This document shows positions 20,723 through 32,500 of a stretch of DNA of 64,000 nt, piece after piece. The stretch is from Saprospiraceae bacterium (lineage in GTDB: Bacteria; Bacteroidota; Bacteroidia; Chitinophagales; Saprospiraceae). The DNA lies in contig JADJYH010000005.1 in the NCBI GenBank assembly GCA_016719855.1, forward strand, positions 62,001 through 126,000. The letters are read 5' to 3'. The notes beneath the pieces are model-generated. The model made no database searches. It was not told the DNA's origin and worked only from the letters and a program-made list of their open reading frames with translations. Position numbers and translations under genes: made by a program. Within the stretch, counting starts at the first letter, position 1; every line of letters begins with the position of its first letter.

Positions 20723-21754
20723 TTACCCCAATGGCGTGAACTTGTACGGGTATGCCTGCCCGGAATTCCACTGGCAAACGTAAAGATTTTCCTCGTCGTC
20801 CACCAGCACATCGTGCGGATGCTTGAAAAGCTGGATGGTTTGGTAGAATGGCTGCAAGCTCCCGTCGGGGTTGTACGCTGCTTCCGCTCCACCAATAACC
20901 GAGACGACTTTGTTTTCCTTGTTCAAAATGATGACGAAGCCCGTGCCGTCGGTGCCCATGTGCGGCGAGCGGAGCACGGCAGCGTAAAGGTACTGCCCCC
21001 GGATGACCGGTCTGCAAACACAAGCGCCCGGCAGCTCGATTTTTTCAAGGTACTCGCCAGCCAGCGTGAAGCGCTTGAAGCAGCAGCGGGTGCGGTCGGT
21101 GACGAGCAGGGTAGGGGTGCCGTTTCGGTTGTCAACGCAGATGCCATGTGCGTTGTCGAGGTGGTGGTCGCCCTCGCCCCTGCCCCCGAAGCTGTTTTTG
21201 AGCAGCCCGTCAGCACCGAAGTGGAGGATGTGCTGTGCGCCGTAGCCGTCTGCCACGTAAAACTCGCCGTTTGGAAGCACCGTAGTTTCGGTGGGCACGA
21301 ACTGCTTGGCGTTTTCGTAAAGGCCAGTGTCCATTGGGCATTGCCAGGATTGGATGGTGTTCCCGTTTAAATCCGTTTTGAACACTTGGTTCAGCTCCGT
21401 GTCGGTGATGAAGAGCACCTGGTCGGAGCCTTCACCTGCCAAAGTCAGGCCGTGGCCGCCGGGGAAGTTGTGTGCAGCCGAGCCAAGCACCCTGCCCGAT
21501 TTGTCGAAGCTGATGAGGTTGTTGCGGGTTTCGTTGGTGAGCAGGAGGATTTGGCCCTGGCTGGCCTGCACCATTTCGTGGCAGTCCTTCACGGGCAGGC
21601 TTGCTGGCGTTGCCTTCACCCAGTTTTGGTCGAGGGTGTACTTTTTTTCGTTTTGTCCAAATATTTGGTTCGGCGAATTTTTGCGAAGTAAGCCTTGAGT
21701 GAGCAGGGAAAAACCGGCCAAAGCGCTATTTTTCAAAAAGGGTCTGCGTTGCAT
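20723..21754 (-). CDS. Tat-exported NHL-repeat beta-propeller protein
   Basis: 343 residues. The N-terminus MQRRPFLKNSALAGFSLL carries the twin-arginine motif RRPFLK followed by a hydrophobic core, so folded export by Tat is expected. The body holds NHL-type blades: GHGLTLAGEGSDQVLFITD, VLPNGEFYVADGYG, NAHGICVDNRNGTPTLLVTD, HPHDVLVDDEENLYVCQWN. Such propellers act as binding scaffolds or as lyase-like enzymes (peptidyl-alpha-hydroxyglycine lyase fold); the sequence alone does not decide, though the HGLTL, HGICV and HDVLV histidines are reminiscent of metal-binding blades. First gene of a pair with the chitobiase-C-like protein. Confidence 0.8.
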   Translation of the reverse strand: MQRRPFLKNSALAGFSLLTQGLLRKNSPNQIFGQNEKKYTLDQNWVKATPASLPVKDCHEMVQASQGQILLLTNETRNNLISFDKSGRVLGSAAHNFPGGHGLTLAGEGSDQVLFITDTELNQVFKTDLNGNTIQSWQCPMDTGLYENAKQFVPTETTVLPNGEFYVADGYGAQHILHFGADGLLKNSFGGRGEGDHHLDNAHGICVDNRNGTPTLLVTDRTRCCFKRFTLAGEYLEKIELPGACVCRPVIRGQYLYAAVLRSPHMGTDGTGFVIILNKENKVVSVIGGAEAAYNPDGSLQPFYQTIQLFKHPHDVLVDDEENLYVCQWNSGQAYPYKFTPLG

Positions 21755-21812
21755 TTGTTGTTTTCGGTTCGTTGAATTGATTTCAAATTGAGGAAGGAGG
21801 GTTATCGGCGGC

Positions 21813-22238
21813 TCAGTTCAAGTAGGCCTTGATGCGTTCGACCATCGCATTAGGCGGAATTTCCTTGTCGAGGCAGTCCCGCATGACGTTGATGAGGTCG
21901 GAAATCATCTCCCGCCTGAACCCAAGCCGAAACCCGATGTGGTGGCACAAGATTTCTTCTTGGGTGCTGATACTTTTGTCGGCTCGCATCATGAAGAGGA
22001 GGAAGTAGAGCACGTTCATGCGAGCTTGTTCGTTCGGTGGCGGGGCTATTTCGTAAGCGGCAGGGTTGAGCCGGATGGCCGCCACTTCGGTTGCTGAAAG
22101 TCCAAGGGTTTTGGTGGCGAAAGCGAGGTATTTCTTTTCAAGGACGGAGAAATGCTGGTCAGCCTGCGCTTCCTGTACAATCAGGGAGATGATGTACTGT
22201 TTCAGTGCCAATTCGTGTCCGAGGGAGCCGAAATCCAT
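21813..22238 (-). CDS. TerB-like protein
   Basis: 141 residues from ATG 22238 (MDFGSLGHELALKQYIISLIV). All-helical; the pattern QADQHFSVLEKKYLAFATKTLGL, then MRADKSISTQEEILCHHIGFRLGF is the repeated acidic 'D-x-x-x-x-x-E' helix arrangement of TerB/DjlA-type metal-binding domains. Cytoplasmic. The longer reading to 22418 adds an arginine- and phenylalanine-rich tail without conservation signs. No ter operon partners are nearby, so a tellurite role is not implied. Confidence 0.65.
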   Translation of the reverse strand: MDFGSLGHELALKQYIISLIVQEAQADQHFSVLEKKYLAFATKTLGLSATEVAAIRLNPAAYEIAPPPNEQARMNVLYFLLFMMRADKSISTQEEILCHHIGFRLGFRREMISDLINVMRDCLDKEIPPNAMVERIKAYLN

Positions 22239-22968
22239 AGGTTTTAGTGTGATTTGTGAAAAACGTGAAAATAATCGTGGTGAAAGTAAGCCTTTTTTCA
22301 AAATTACCGTAGAACGGAAGAACCATCTTTCTGTGACGAAATGAAAGGCATTGGATGCAACGAATGAGCGGTGCTTAAACCAAAAAAGTAGGTAGCTTTT
22401 AGAAGCGCTTGCAGGCATGAAGATTTGTCAATAAATGTCTTTTTGGAATAATGTAATTCTTTAAGTTACTGATATTCAATAAGTTGTAACGAATTTATTT
22501 TTAACTAATTTTAGTTGAAAGTAATTTAATAATACCTAAACATAGGGATGTTTCATGGAAAAACTTGGTTTACTTTTGCATCGTGAAATAATACAAGTTC
22601 GAAAACTTCGAGCTCCCGTGAACATTGACTAAGGGTGGCCTGTCTGAATCCACTGCCCGAGACGTTACAATAATGCTTTGAACATCGAAACCAACGTTAC
22701 CTTAAACCGATTTACAACGAATACATATCTTACCAGTTGTTGGACGGTCCTCCCGCACCACTATTTGAAGAAGTAGTACCGAGCTACATATCTGACTGTT
22801 TCCCGATTTCAAAAAATTACGAGCGAGTATCTCACTCATGGCATTTTGGTTTGTTTGGTCTTTTCCATTCGCCATTTTTGCCCATCAAGTTTGGATTTTA
22901 TACATGTGGACAGGTTCACCCCTGACCCCAAGGCAAATATTTTAATTAACTAAACTAAGCCTACTACT
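22239..22968. other. Long AT-rich upstream region of giant HYR gene
   Basis: About 730 bases with no supported gene. AT-rich from about 22420 to 22580, as expected for promoters of both the minus-strand TerB-like gene and the plus-strand giant gene. A -7-like element is annotated separately; if it is used, the giant gene has a leader of nearly 400 nt. Confidence 0.5.
22571..22578 (+). promoter_or_regulatory. Candidate Bacteroidota -7 element
   Basis: TACTTTTG matches the TAnnTTTG consensus of the Bacteroidota primary sigma factor. The -33 region is weak (TTTC at 22551-22554, spacing shorter than usual). Confidence 0.4.
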
Positions 22969-25900
22969 ATGCTAAATTTTAACACTCAAGCGGGATTTCG
23001 GAACCGCTATTCATCCCACGGACAAGTTTTCAAGGCTTCCCCCTTGCCAAAAAGATTGAAAACTGGGTTCGCAGCTACAGTGGCAATGCTACTACTGTGT
23101 TGCTTTTCCTTTCAGCCGCTCTTTGCACAGCAGTGCAACATAGCAACTCCAAGTGGAACCAACGTCAACCTCTTTTTGGGTGCAAACGGCAACGTAACGC
23201 TGAACAGCAACGTTTTCATCCCTTACGTGAGCAGCCCAAACTGCCCCGGGGGAAGCATCGAAATCTGGTTCGACATCCTTGCGACGGTTCCTTTTCCACC
23301 TACCAACTATGATTGTTCGAACGTGGGCAACGTGGTGCCAGTGTTCGTGACCATTGAAGGGCCGTTCAGCCAAAGCAATGCGGTGCTTTTCAATGTGACC
23401 ATTGTGGACAATTTGCCACCATTGGTAGCCTGGCCTGCCAACGTCAACGCACCAGCTGATCCAGCGGCCTGTGCGCGAGCCGTCAACAGCCTTACGCCAA
23501 TTGTAACGGACAACTGCCCTGGCTCCTATGTGGTTACTTGGACTCGGACGGGCGCAACTCCAGGCTCTGGCTCTGGCAGTGCCAATGGCGTTTATAATGT
23601 GGGTGTGACCCAAGTCAATTTTTCTATTGACGACTTGAACACGCCTGGCCCCGTAAACGGTACACATACTACTACTGTGGTCATTACCGATAGCCAGGCG
23701 CCTACCATTACGCCTTCCTCTTTGCCCAATCAGGTACATATTGCCAATGCTTCTTGCCAAGCGTCAGTTACCTGGAACGGTGGTTTTCATCCAGTTGCTT
23801 CTGACAACTGCTCTTTAATGTTCCCCGCAAGCTTGCTGTACACCATACAAATGTCAGGGGCTACATTTTTGGCCCCAACAAGCTTACCTACCGTAGGCCC
23901 ACCTACTGCTTTTGCTCCGTACACCTTCAACCAAGGTGTAACGACTGTAACCTATACCGCTTTTGACGGCATAAATACAACAACCCTTACGTTCACTGTG
24001 ACGGTTAACGATACTACTGCGCCTTCGTTTGGTGCTGCACCTACCGTGAGTACGGTTGCGGCAGTTAACTGCTCTGCGCCAGTAAACATAAACCTAACTC
24101 CGTTCATCACGGACAACTGTACGATTGCTGCCAACATCGTGAAGACCTTCACGGTAACATCAGCAAGCTCCGGGAACTCGCCCTATCCACTCAACGTGCC
24201 ACAGAATGGTGCAAACGTAAATGCTACCTTTTTGGCTGGTGTTTACACCATTGTTTTTAAGGCAACGGATGGGTCGAACAACATGCAGACCCATACACTT
24301 ACGCTGTCTGTTCTTGAGAATACGGCACCGATAGCTGCTTGCCAGAACTTCACCGCCTATTTAGGCGCTAACGGTACCGTAACCGTCAACGCACAGAGCC
24401 TTAACAATGGCAGCACCGACAACTGCGCCGTTACGGTGTACGAAATGTTCATTGGTGCAGGACCATTGTGGGTCACTTCCCAAAATTTCAATTGTGCACA
24501 AATCGGCAACTTTTCGGCACTATTCCGGGTGAAGGATGCAGCGGGCAACACTTCTACAAACTGTGGCCCAGTGACTATTACGATTGCCGACAACATGCCG
24601 CCAGTGGCGCAGTGCAAGAACATTTCGGTGAACCTTGACCAGGTAGGAAATACTCAGCATTCGATTGTAGCTACTGATATCAACAACATGAGCTACGACA
24701 ACTGTACACCGATGGGTAGCCTGACTTTTGAAATTAGCGAGGTTTTCGGTGGTCCTTATGGTGCATCTGTAGTTTTTGACTGCAGCGACGTCACTACCAA
24801 TGTGAACCCGGCAGAAATCGTGTATTTGAGGGTAACAGATGCTTCTCTCAACGTTTCGAACATCTGCTCTGCACAAGTAACAGTCAACGATGTTACGCCA
24901 CCGACGGCTCTGTGTCAAAATATTGCGGTATCACTGACTGCAAACGGAACGGCCTCTATTACAGCCAACAACGTGAACAACGGGTCTTCCGACAATTGTA
25001 GCTTCACGTTGAGTGTCTCACCAAGTACGTTCAATTGCACTAACCTTGGAGCTAACACTGTCACGCTTACGGCTACTGATATTGATGGCAATACAGCCAC
25101 ATGTACTGCGACAGTTACGGTTCAAGACCTTACTCCACCTACCTTAGTTTGCCCAGCCTCTCCAATCAATGTGTATTTGGATGCCAATGGCAACGTCAAC
25201 GTCCCTGCTTCCTTGGTAGGAGCTGGTAGCACTGACAATTGTACGATTACGCTTTATGAAATACGGAAAGTAGCGATTAACCCAGCGGGCTTTGGTCCTT
25301 GGGCATCCAGCCAAACTTACAACTGTGATGATGTCGGCTTGCACACCGTACGACTTCGGGTACAAGACCAAAGCGGCAACCCGAACCCAATTGGTACGGG
25401 CATCCTCTGTAACAATGCCATCAATGTCGTTGACAACATTGCTCCGGTCGCCATTTGCAATAGCGTGTCTGTTGCGCTGGGTTCTAACGGCCAAGTCACT
25501 ATCCCTGCACTATCGGTAAGTTTGGGAAGTACAGACAATTGCTATAGCGTAATATTTCCTACCTGCATATTGACACGTGAGATTTCCACCAATGGCGGCA
25601 ATACTTACGGCCCGACCGCTTTGTTCACTTGTGGTAATCTTGGTTCCAACAACTTGGTACACGTTCGCATAACCGACTGCCACGGCAACGATGCAGTTTG
25701 TACAACAAACGTGACCATCCAAGATAACGAAGCACCAGTCGTTACTGCACCTGCCGACATCACCATTGAGTGTACGGCAAGCATTAACCCAACGGTAAAC
25801 CTGTCCTTGGGTACTGCAACAGCTACGGATAACTGTACTGCAACCGCTTTTGTCCCACCATTCACAGATGTCGTCACCGGGTGTTTGCCCACAGGAAAAG

Positions 25901-28900
25901 ACGATTACTCGTACTTGGAAATTCGTTGACCAGTCAGGCAACACGGGAACGGATGTTCAAATCATTACCGTTGAGGACAATGCGGCACCGACGTTCACTC
26001 GTCCAGCAGACGTAGTCCTTGACTGCCCAGGCTCTTACACTGTTGCCAACCAGTTTTGCAACAACTTCGCTGCATCTGCTGGCCTGCCATTGGCTATTTC
26101 ACCCAACGTGCCTGGCACCTACAATGCTATCTTGAACATCAACGTGCCATCAAATGGCAAGATAATGGACATCAACATCACCAACTTGGTGATTGAGCAC
26201 ACTTGGGTGGGCGATTTGACGGTTCAATTGATTAGCCCGCTTGGCACGATCGTTACCGTTGGAAACTTTAACGCTTGCGGAGCTGCCGACAACATCAACA
26301 TCAACATTGATGATGAGTCAGTAAATCCTGCGAACCCTTGTCCACCAACAAACGGCGGCACTTATGCATCCAACCTCCCACTCTCTGCCTTCGATGGCCA
26401 GAACGTGAACGGCAATTGGACACTCCGCGTCATTGACAACTCAAACTTTGATGGTGGTTCATTGGTAAGCTGGGGCTTGAACGTATGCTATGTGACCCAG
26501 CCACAAGACCTGTCATTGACTGGCAACGTGGTTGGTGTTGATGCTTGCGACCCGAACCCAACCGAGACTTTTGCCGATTTCCATGCTTATAAGGATTTCA
26601 TTGCTCACGCAGAGGGCAGTGCATACGACTTCTCGTCTTGGACGGCAAGCGCACCGTAACGGAGGTTCAGTAACCGCAACTACTAGCAAGTTACCTTAGT
26701 CAGCGATAACGATGGAGGTACTATTGGTGAAGCTAACTTTACGCTCAACACCAATATTCCAGCCAATGGATTTATTGTTTTCGATTGGTCATATACTACG
26801 ATTGACCCACCACCATCCTTTGATCCGTTTGGCTATGTTTTGGCTGGTAATTTTGTACCATTAACCAATAACATAGATCCACTGCCACAAGGTGGGCGGG
26901 TAATCTTGCCAGTGACAGCAGGTCAGACTTTTGCTTTTTCACAACGTACTTTTGATGCATTATTTGGCATGGAATTAGTGTAGTTACCAATTTTCTGTTC
27001 TACAACAATGACATGCCCGTGCCAATTGACGGCTGCGAGCGCAAGTTCTGTGTTGCCCGTGTTTGGACGGTAAAAGATGCATGCAACAATACTGCCGCCA
27101 ATCAATTGCAGATTATTGAGACCAGGGACATTACTGCTCCTGCTGTAAACTACCCGACTACGAAGTCGGTGCTGGCGCAAAACGGCATCTGCACACCATT
27201 GGTTGACTTGAACCTGTCCAGTTTCATCAGCGATGCTTGCAGCAACTATGCTGATTTGATTATTACCAACAACGCATTGGCCGCTTACGGCAAAGGAAAT
27301 GGAACTTTCGACGCTTCTGGCTTCTATGCCCCAGGTAGCTACTCCATCACCTTTACCATCACGGATGAATGTGGCAACGTGAAGAACCACACTATCGCCG
27401 TGACGGTGACAGACAGCCAGAACCCAACGGCCATTTGCCAGAATGCCAACATCCAGTTGGACAACACTGGTAATGCCATACTGACACCTGCCAGCATCAA
27501 CAATGGCAGTTATGACAACTGTAGCGTAACCAGCATGACTGTTTCGCCAAATATGTTTACGACGGCGGACATCGGCCCGAACACCGTGGTACTTACCGTC
27601 ACTGACCCTGCTGGAAACACAAACACTTGCTCTGCGATAGTGACCGTTCAGGGCGGTGTGATGTTTGACGCAGGCGACGCTGCCGGCGCACAAAACACCA
27701 CGGTTTTGGTACCTGTTACGGTGAACAATTTCACCAACATCATTTCTTTTGACCTTGATATCGACATCGCATCTGGTACAGTTGCCACGATAAATGCCAT
27801 AGAAGGTATTCACCCATCATTGGCTGGCATGTTGTTCCCAATCAATGGCCCAACACATGCCGATGTAAGCTGGATTGGCGCAGCTACCAGCTTGCCAGAT
27901 GGCACGGTAGCGTTCAACGTTCGCGTAAACCTTGTAGGTGTTTCGGGTTCTTCAACGCCAATCATCATCAACGTGGTTGAGGTGGGCACACCATCTGGCA
28001 TCACGCCTTCGCTTGGTTTGTCCGGTACCATCAGTGTCATTGACCCAGGTACATTGTACGCAGTGTCTGGTACCTTGGCACAACATCCGAACAGCGGAAA
28101 CGGCCAAGTTCATTTGGTGGATGTTGACTACTTCGGCAGTGTGAACGGGACTATACCAAACGCACCAGGTGCTTATAGTTTCAATGTGCCTTCTGGTAGC
28201 AACGTCACAGTTGAACCATTGAAAGACATCAACTGGAACCATGGTGTCTCGACGCTTGATGCCCTTTGTACGCACTACTACTCGATTGGCTTGCCGCTCC
28301 AGGTGCCTGCACCGGCCCGGTAACACCTTACCAGAAGATAGCTGCTGACGCAAACGCCAACGATGCCGTAACTGCATTTGACGCAGCATTGATTCAGCAA
28401 ATAGCCATCAACAACACACCGGTCGTTGGCAACACCTCTTGGAGGTTCGTGCCTACAGTACCAGTGCTACCTGCCGATCCATTCTTGCTTGGGTTTGATG
28501 AAACTTTGTCCTACACCAACATCAACGCCAACATTCCGAACGCCAACTTCTTCGGCATAAAGACTGGTGACGTAACTGCACCGTTCGCCAACGGCGTGAC
28601 CAACTTTGGTGGCGAAACAGGCGACCGTGCCAGCAACCTGAACCTCCAAGTTTCAGATGCGGCAGTCACGGAAGGACAAGACGTCGAAGTTACCTTCAAG
28701 GCAAACGACTTCACTGGCATCTTCTCGATGCAGACTACTTTGAACTTCGATGCATCTGTATTGGAATTTGTTGGAGCCTCCGGAAACGGCCTCTCCAGCA
28801 TTATCTTTAACAACACGGTGTCAGCTGAGGGTAAATTGGCCACCAGTTGGTACAACCTCGATGCAGTGACAATGGAGAACGGTGAAGGCCTCTTTACCTT

Positions 28901-29315
28901 GCACTTTAAAGCTATTGGAAGTGGAATTTTGAGCAATTTGCTTTCCACATCTGCCGACTTGGTAGTGCCAGAGGTAGCCACTGCTGAGGGCAATGTCATT
29001 GGAGTTGAACTTGTGTTCGAAAGCTTCTCAGCCACAGGCGAACAGGCTTCCGGCCACTTCGCACTGCACCAGAACCGCCCGAACCCGTTCAGCACTCGCA
29101 CGGCCATCGGCTTCAACCTGCCGACATCCGACCATGCAACGCTGACCATCACTGATGCTTCCGGCAAGGCGCTGAAAGTACTCGAAGGCAACTTTACCGC
29201 AGGCTACCACCAGTTCATGATTGAGCGCAAGGAATTGCCTACTACTGGCGTATTCTTCTATCAACTCAAAACGGCAGACTTCCAAGCCGTGAAGAAGATG
29301 ATATTAGTTGATTAA
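22969..29315 (+). CDS. Giant HYR-rich secreted protein with P-domain, dockerin- and cohesin-like modules, type A T9SS domain (frame-disrupted)
   Basis: Reads in segments 22969-25929 (frame 1), 25850-26659 (frame 2), 26699 to about 26980 (frame 2), 27013-28323 (frame 1) and 28266-29315 (frame 3); breaks near 25900, 26660-26698, 26960 and 28295. Signal peptide after a long N-terminal extension (ATVAMLLLCCFSFQPLFAQ). About ten HYR/Ig-like modules with the recurring TDNC and LGANGxVTV motifs, a proprotein-convertase P-like domain (about 26050-26500; IEHTWVGDLTVQLISPLGT, GNWTLRVIDNS), two F-hand-like dockerin segments (KDINWNHGVSTLDAL about 28220, ADANANDAVTAFDAAL about 28345), a cohesin-like domain (about 28630-29010), and a type A sorting domain (HQNRPNPFSTRTAIGFNLP to MILVD). 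So it is exported by T9SS and cell-attached or released. Adhesive or scaffolding role is inference. No catalytic domain seen. Confidence 0.85.
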
Positions 29316-29335
29316 AATTACCGTTTAGAAAAGCA

Positions 29336-29382
29336 GCAGTTGACAGTCTTTTTTTCCGCAAGGAAAGAAAGCTGTCAACTGC
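29336..29382 (+). terminator. Hairpin after giant HYR gene
   Basis: GCAGTTGACAG (29336-29346) pairs with CTGTCAACTGC (29372-29382), followed by AAATTTTT. The loop is 25 bases, T- and A-rich. Confidence 0.6.
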
Positions 29383-29486
29383 AAATTTTTAGGTTCGAGT
29401 TCTTGGAAAACAGAACCGGACGCCCACTATAAGCCCGAAACTGTTCTTCCCCCTGATGTGGGGGAAGGGCCTTCGGGATGTGTTTC

Positions 29487-29494
29487 TAAATTTG
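29487..29494 (+). promoter_or_regulatory. Candidate -7 element of second giant gene
   Basis: TAAATTTG, a full TAnnTTTG match, ends 43 bases before the ATG at 29538. No clear -33 TTG at the right distance. Confidence 0.35.
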
Positions 29495-29537
29495 GCCCCA
29501 ATCCAAAAATCGATTAAAGAAACCACAACCGCAAGAC

Positions 29538-32500
29538 ATGAAAAAACTTTTTCCATTACTGATTACCTCCTTTCTTGCCTGGCTGCCCACGACCGATGCC
29601 CAATTGACAATATCAGGAGAAGACGTTATTGTTTGCGATAATGGGACTGTCAGCATTGACGTCTCAGTGAGCAATTTCATTGACATTACTTCGGCTCAGT
29701 TTGCCGCAACCTGGGACCCCGATGTGGTACAGTTTACAAGCGTATTGAACAACATGCCTGCTTCGGCGCTGTACAATACGGGCAATGCTCCTATTGGCGA
29801 GCTTCGCTTTTCTTGGTTCGACGCAAACCCGCCACCCGGCTACACACCGACCGGCCCACCGGTCGGTTCGCAAATCATTTTCACCATAAATTTCAACATT
29901 GTCGGAGACTACACCACGGACAACTTCACGGCCATCAATTTTGGCAGTGTACCGGGCTTCACAATGGAAATTGCTTCCACGAGCGGTATTATTCCCAATG
30001 GTAGCGTTGTAATTGACCCAGGCAGCGTGACGATTGATGATGCGGTGCCACCTACCATAACTTGTCCGGCAAACGTAACCGTGACAGCTGGTTCGGGTCA
30101 GCCTTCTGCAGCAGTTACCTACTCGGCACCCACTGTGACCGACAACTGTGACATGCCTGCGACACCAGCTGTTTGCGCCCCGGCTTCGGGAAGCATGTTC
30201 TTCATTGGCACAACCACTGTTAATTGCAATGCAACGGATGGCGCCAACAACTCCTCGAATTGCTCCTTCACCGTAACCGTGAACCAGCCGCCACCAAACC
30301 CCAACGCCTTGTTGATATCGGCGGATGATTTCGCTATTGATTGCAACGACTGGATAGTGAATATTCCAATAAGGGTCAAGAACTTTGACCTAATGACCAG
30401 AGCGCAGTTTGCGGTCGTCTGGGATGAACTTGTCTTGGATTACACGGGCTTCACCGACAGCCTCAACACCACCGGCCATCCCACTGCGCTGTACAATTTT
30501 GCAAATACGCCAACTGGTGAGTTTCGCTTCTCTTGGTTCGATGCAGATGGCGTACCGGGCGAAGACCTGCCGGATAGCACTGTCATTTTCACCCTACACT
30601 TTGAGTTGTTGGATGAAAACGACCTGCCGGATACGGTGGTGATTACTGGCGTACCAGGCTTCGGCATTGAGTTTTCCAATACCATGGGAATCCTTGGCCC
30701 TGGCGATTATGCCTTCAATCATTCAATTGTCTCGGTAATACCAGACACCATTGCGCCGAGCATCACCTGCCCTGCTGACCAAACATTGGCTGCGAACGCC
30801 AATTGCGAAGCGACATTACCAAGTTATATTTCCTTGGCCACAGCCACGGACAACTGCACGGCAGCCATGAACATTGTCATCATACAAACGCCTGCCGCTG
30901 GCACAGTCATCACCGACACGACCGAGGTAATGCTGATAGCAGAGGACGAGGCAGGCTTATTGGATACCTGCTTTTTTGACGTGAATTTTGTGGACAACAC
31001 AGACCCCGTCATTACCTGCCCCAGCAACGTTTCCTTTATTAATGATTTGGGCGAATGTTCGGCCATCGTCGCTTTGGTGGCCACTGCCACCGACAACTGT
31101 GGCGTTTTGTCGCTGACGGACAACGGCCCGGTGGGTGACGAGTTTCCCGTTGGCACAACGACCGTAACCTTCACCGCCACGGACGTGAACGGCAACACCG
31201 CCAACTGTCAAACAACCGTGACAGTAGCCGACACAGAGGATCCCAGCATCACTTGCCCAGCCAATATCTCACTGGGAACAGGAGTTGGCGACTGCACAGC
31301 TGTGGTCACTTGGGCTGCACCAACGGCTACCGACAACTGCCCAAACATTACGGTGACTTGCACCCCTCCATCCGGAACAACATTCCCGATAGGCGACTCC
31401 ACAATCGTGTGCATCGTGGAGGACCAAGCTGGGAACCTCGATACATGTACTTTTGTAGTGACAGTGTTCGATGATGAGGCACCTGTTATCACTTGCCCTG
31501 CTAACCAGACATTGGCTGCGAACGCCAATTGCGAAGCGACTTTACCAAGTTATATTTCCCTGGCCACAGCCACGGACAACTGCACGGCAGCCATTAACAT
31601 TGTCATCACGCAAGCGCCTACCGCTGGCACAGTCATCACCGACACGACCGAGGTGATGCTGATAGTAGAGGACCAGGCAGGCTTGTTGGACACCTGTTTT
31701 TTGACGTGAATTTTGTGGACAACACAGCTCCAGTCGTTGCCTGCCCCAGCAACCTTTCCGTCGGAAATGATTTGGGCGAATGTTCGGCTATCGTCGCTTT
31801 GGTGGCCACTGCCACTGACAACTGCGGCGTTTTGTCGTTTACGGACAACGGCCCAGTGGGTGACGAGTTTCCCGTTGGCACAACGACCGTAACCTTCACC
31901 GCCACGGACGTGAATGGCAACACCGCCAACTGTCAAACAACCGTGACAGTAGCCGACACAGAGGATCCCAGCATCACTTGCCCAGCAAATATCTCACTGG
32001 GAACCGATGCTGGCGACTGCACAGCTGTGGTCACTTGGGCTGCACCAACAGCAACCGACAACTGTCCGAACATTACGGTGACTTGCACCCCTCCATCCGG
32101 AACAATATTCCCGATAGGCGACTCCACAATCGTATGCATCGTGGAGGACCAATCTGGGAACCTCGATACCTGCACTTTTGTCGTGACGGTATTCGATGAT
32201 GAGGCACCTGTTATCACCTGCCCAGCCGACCAGACCATTTTTGCTGACACCATTTGCGAAGCAACATTGCCGGACTATACTTTATTGGCAACTGCTTCAG
32301 ACAATTGCACGGACTCGGCTAGTATTGTCTTCACACAAATACCCGCTGCTGGTACAGTCATCACGGACACGACCGAGGTGATGATGATAGCTGAGGACAT
32401 AGCAGGTTTATTAGACACTTGTTTTTTTGACGTAAACTTTGTGGACAGCCTGCTTCCTATCATTGCCTGCCCAGCCAACGATACACTGGACGTTGATTCG

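Noticed and set aside
19938..21023. Longer start of the chitobiase-C-like gene (to 21023)
   Set aside because: The extension is the NHL gene read in another frame; the signal peptide at 20705 is the natural start.
29383..29460. tRNA-like T-loop sequence (GGTTCGAGTTC)
   Set aside because: No acceptor, D or anticodon stems can be paired around it.
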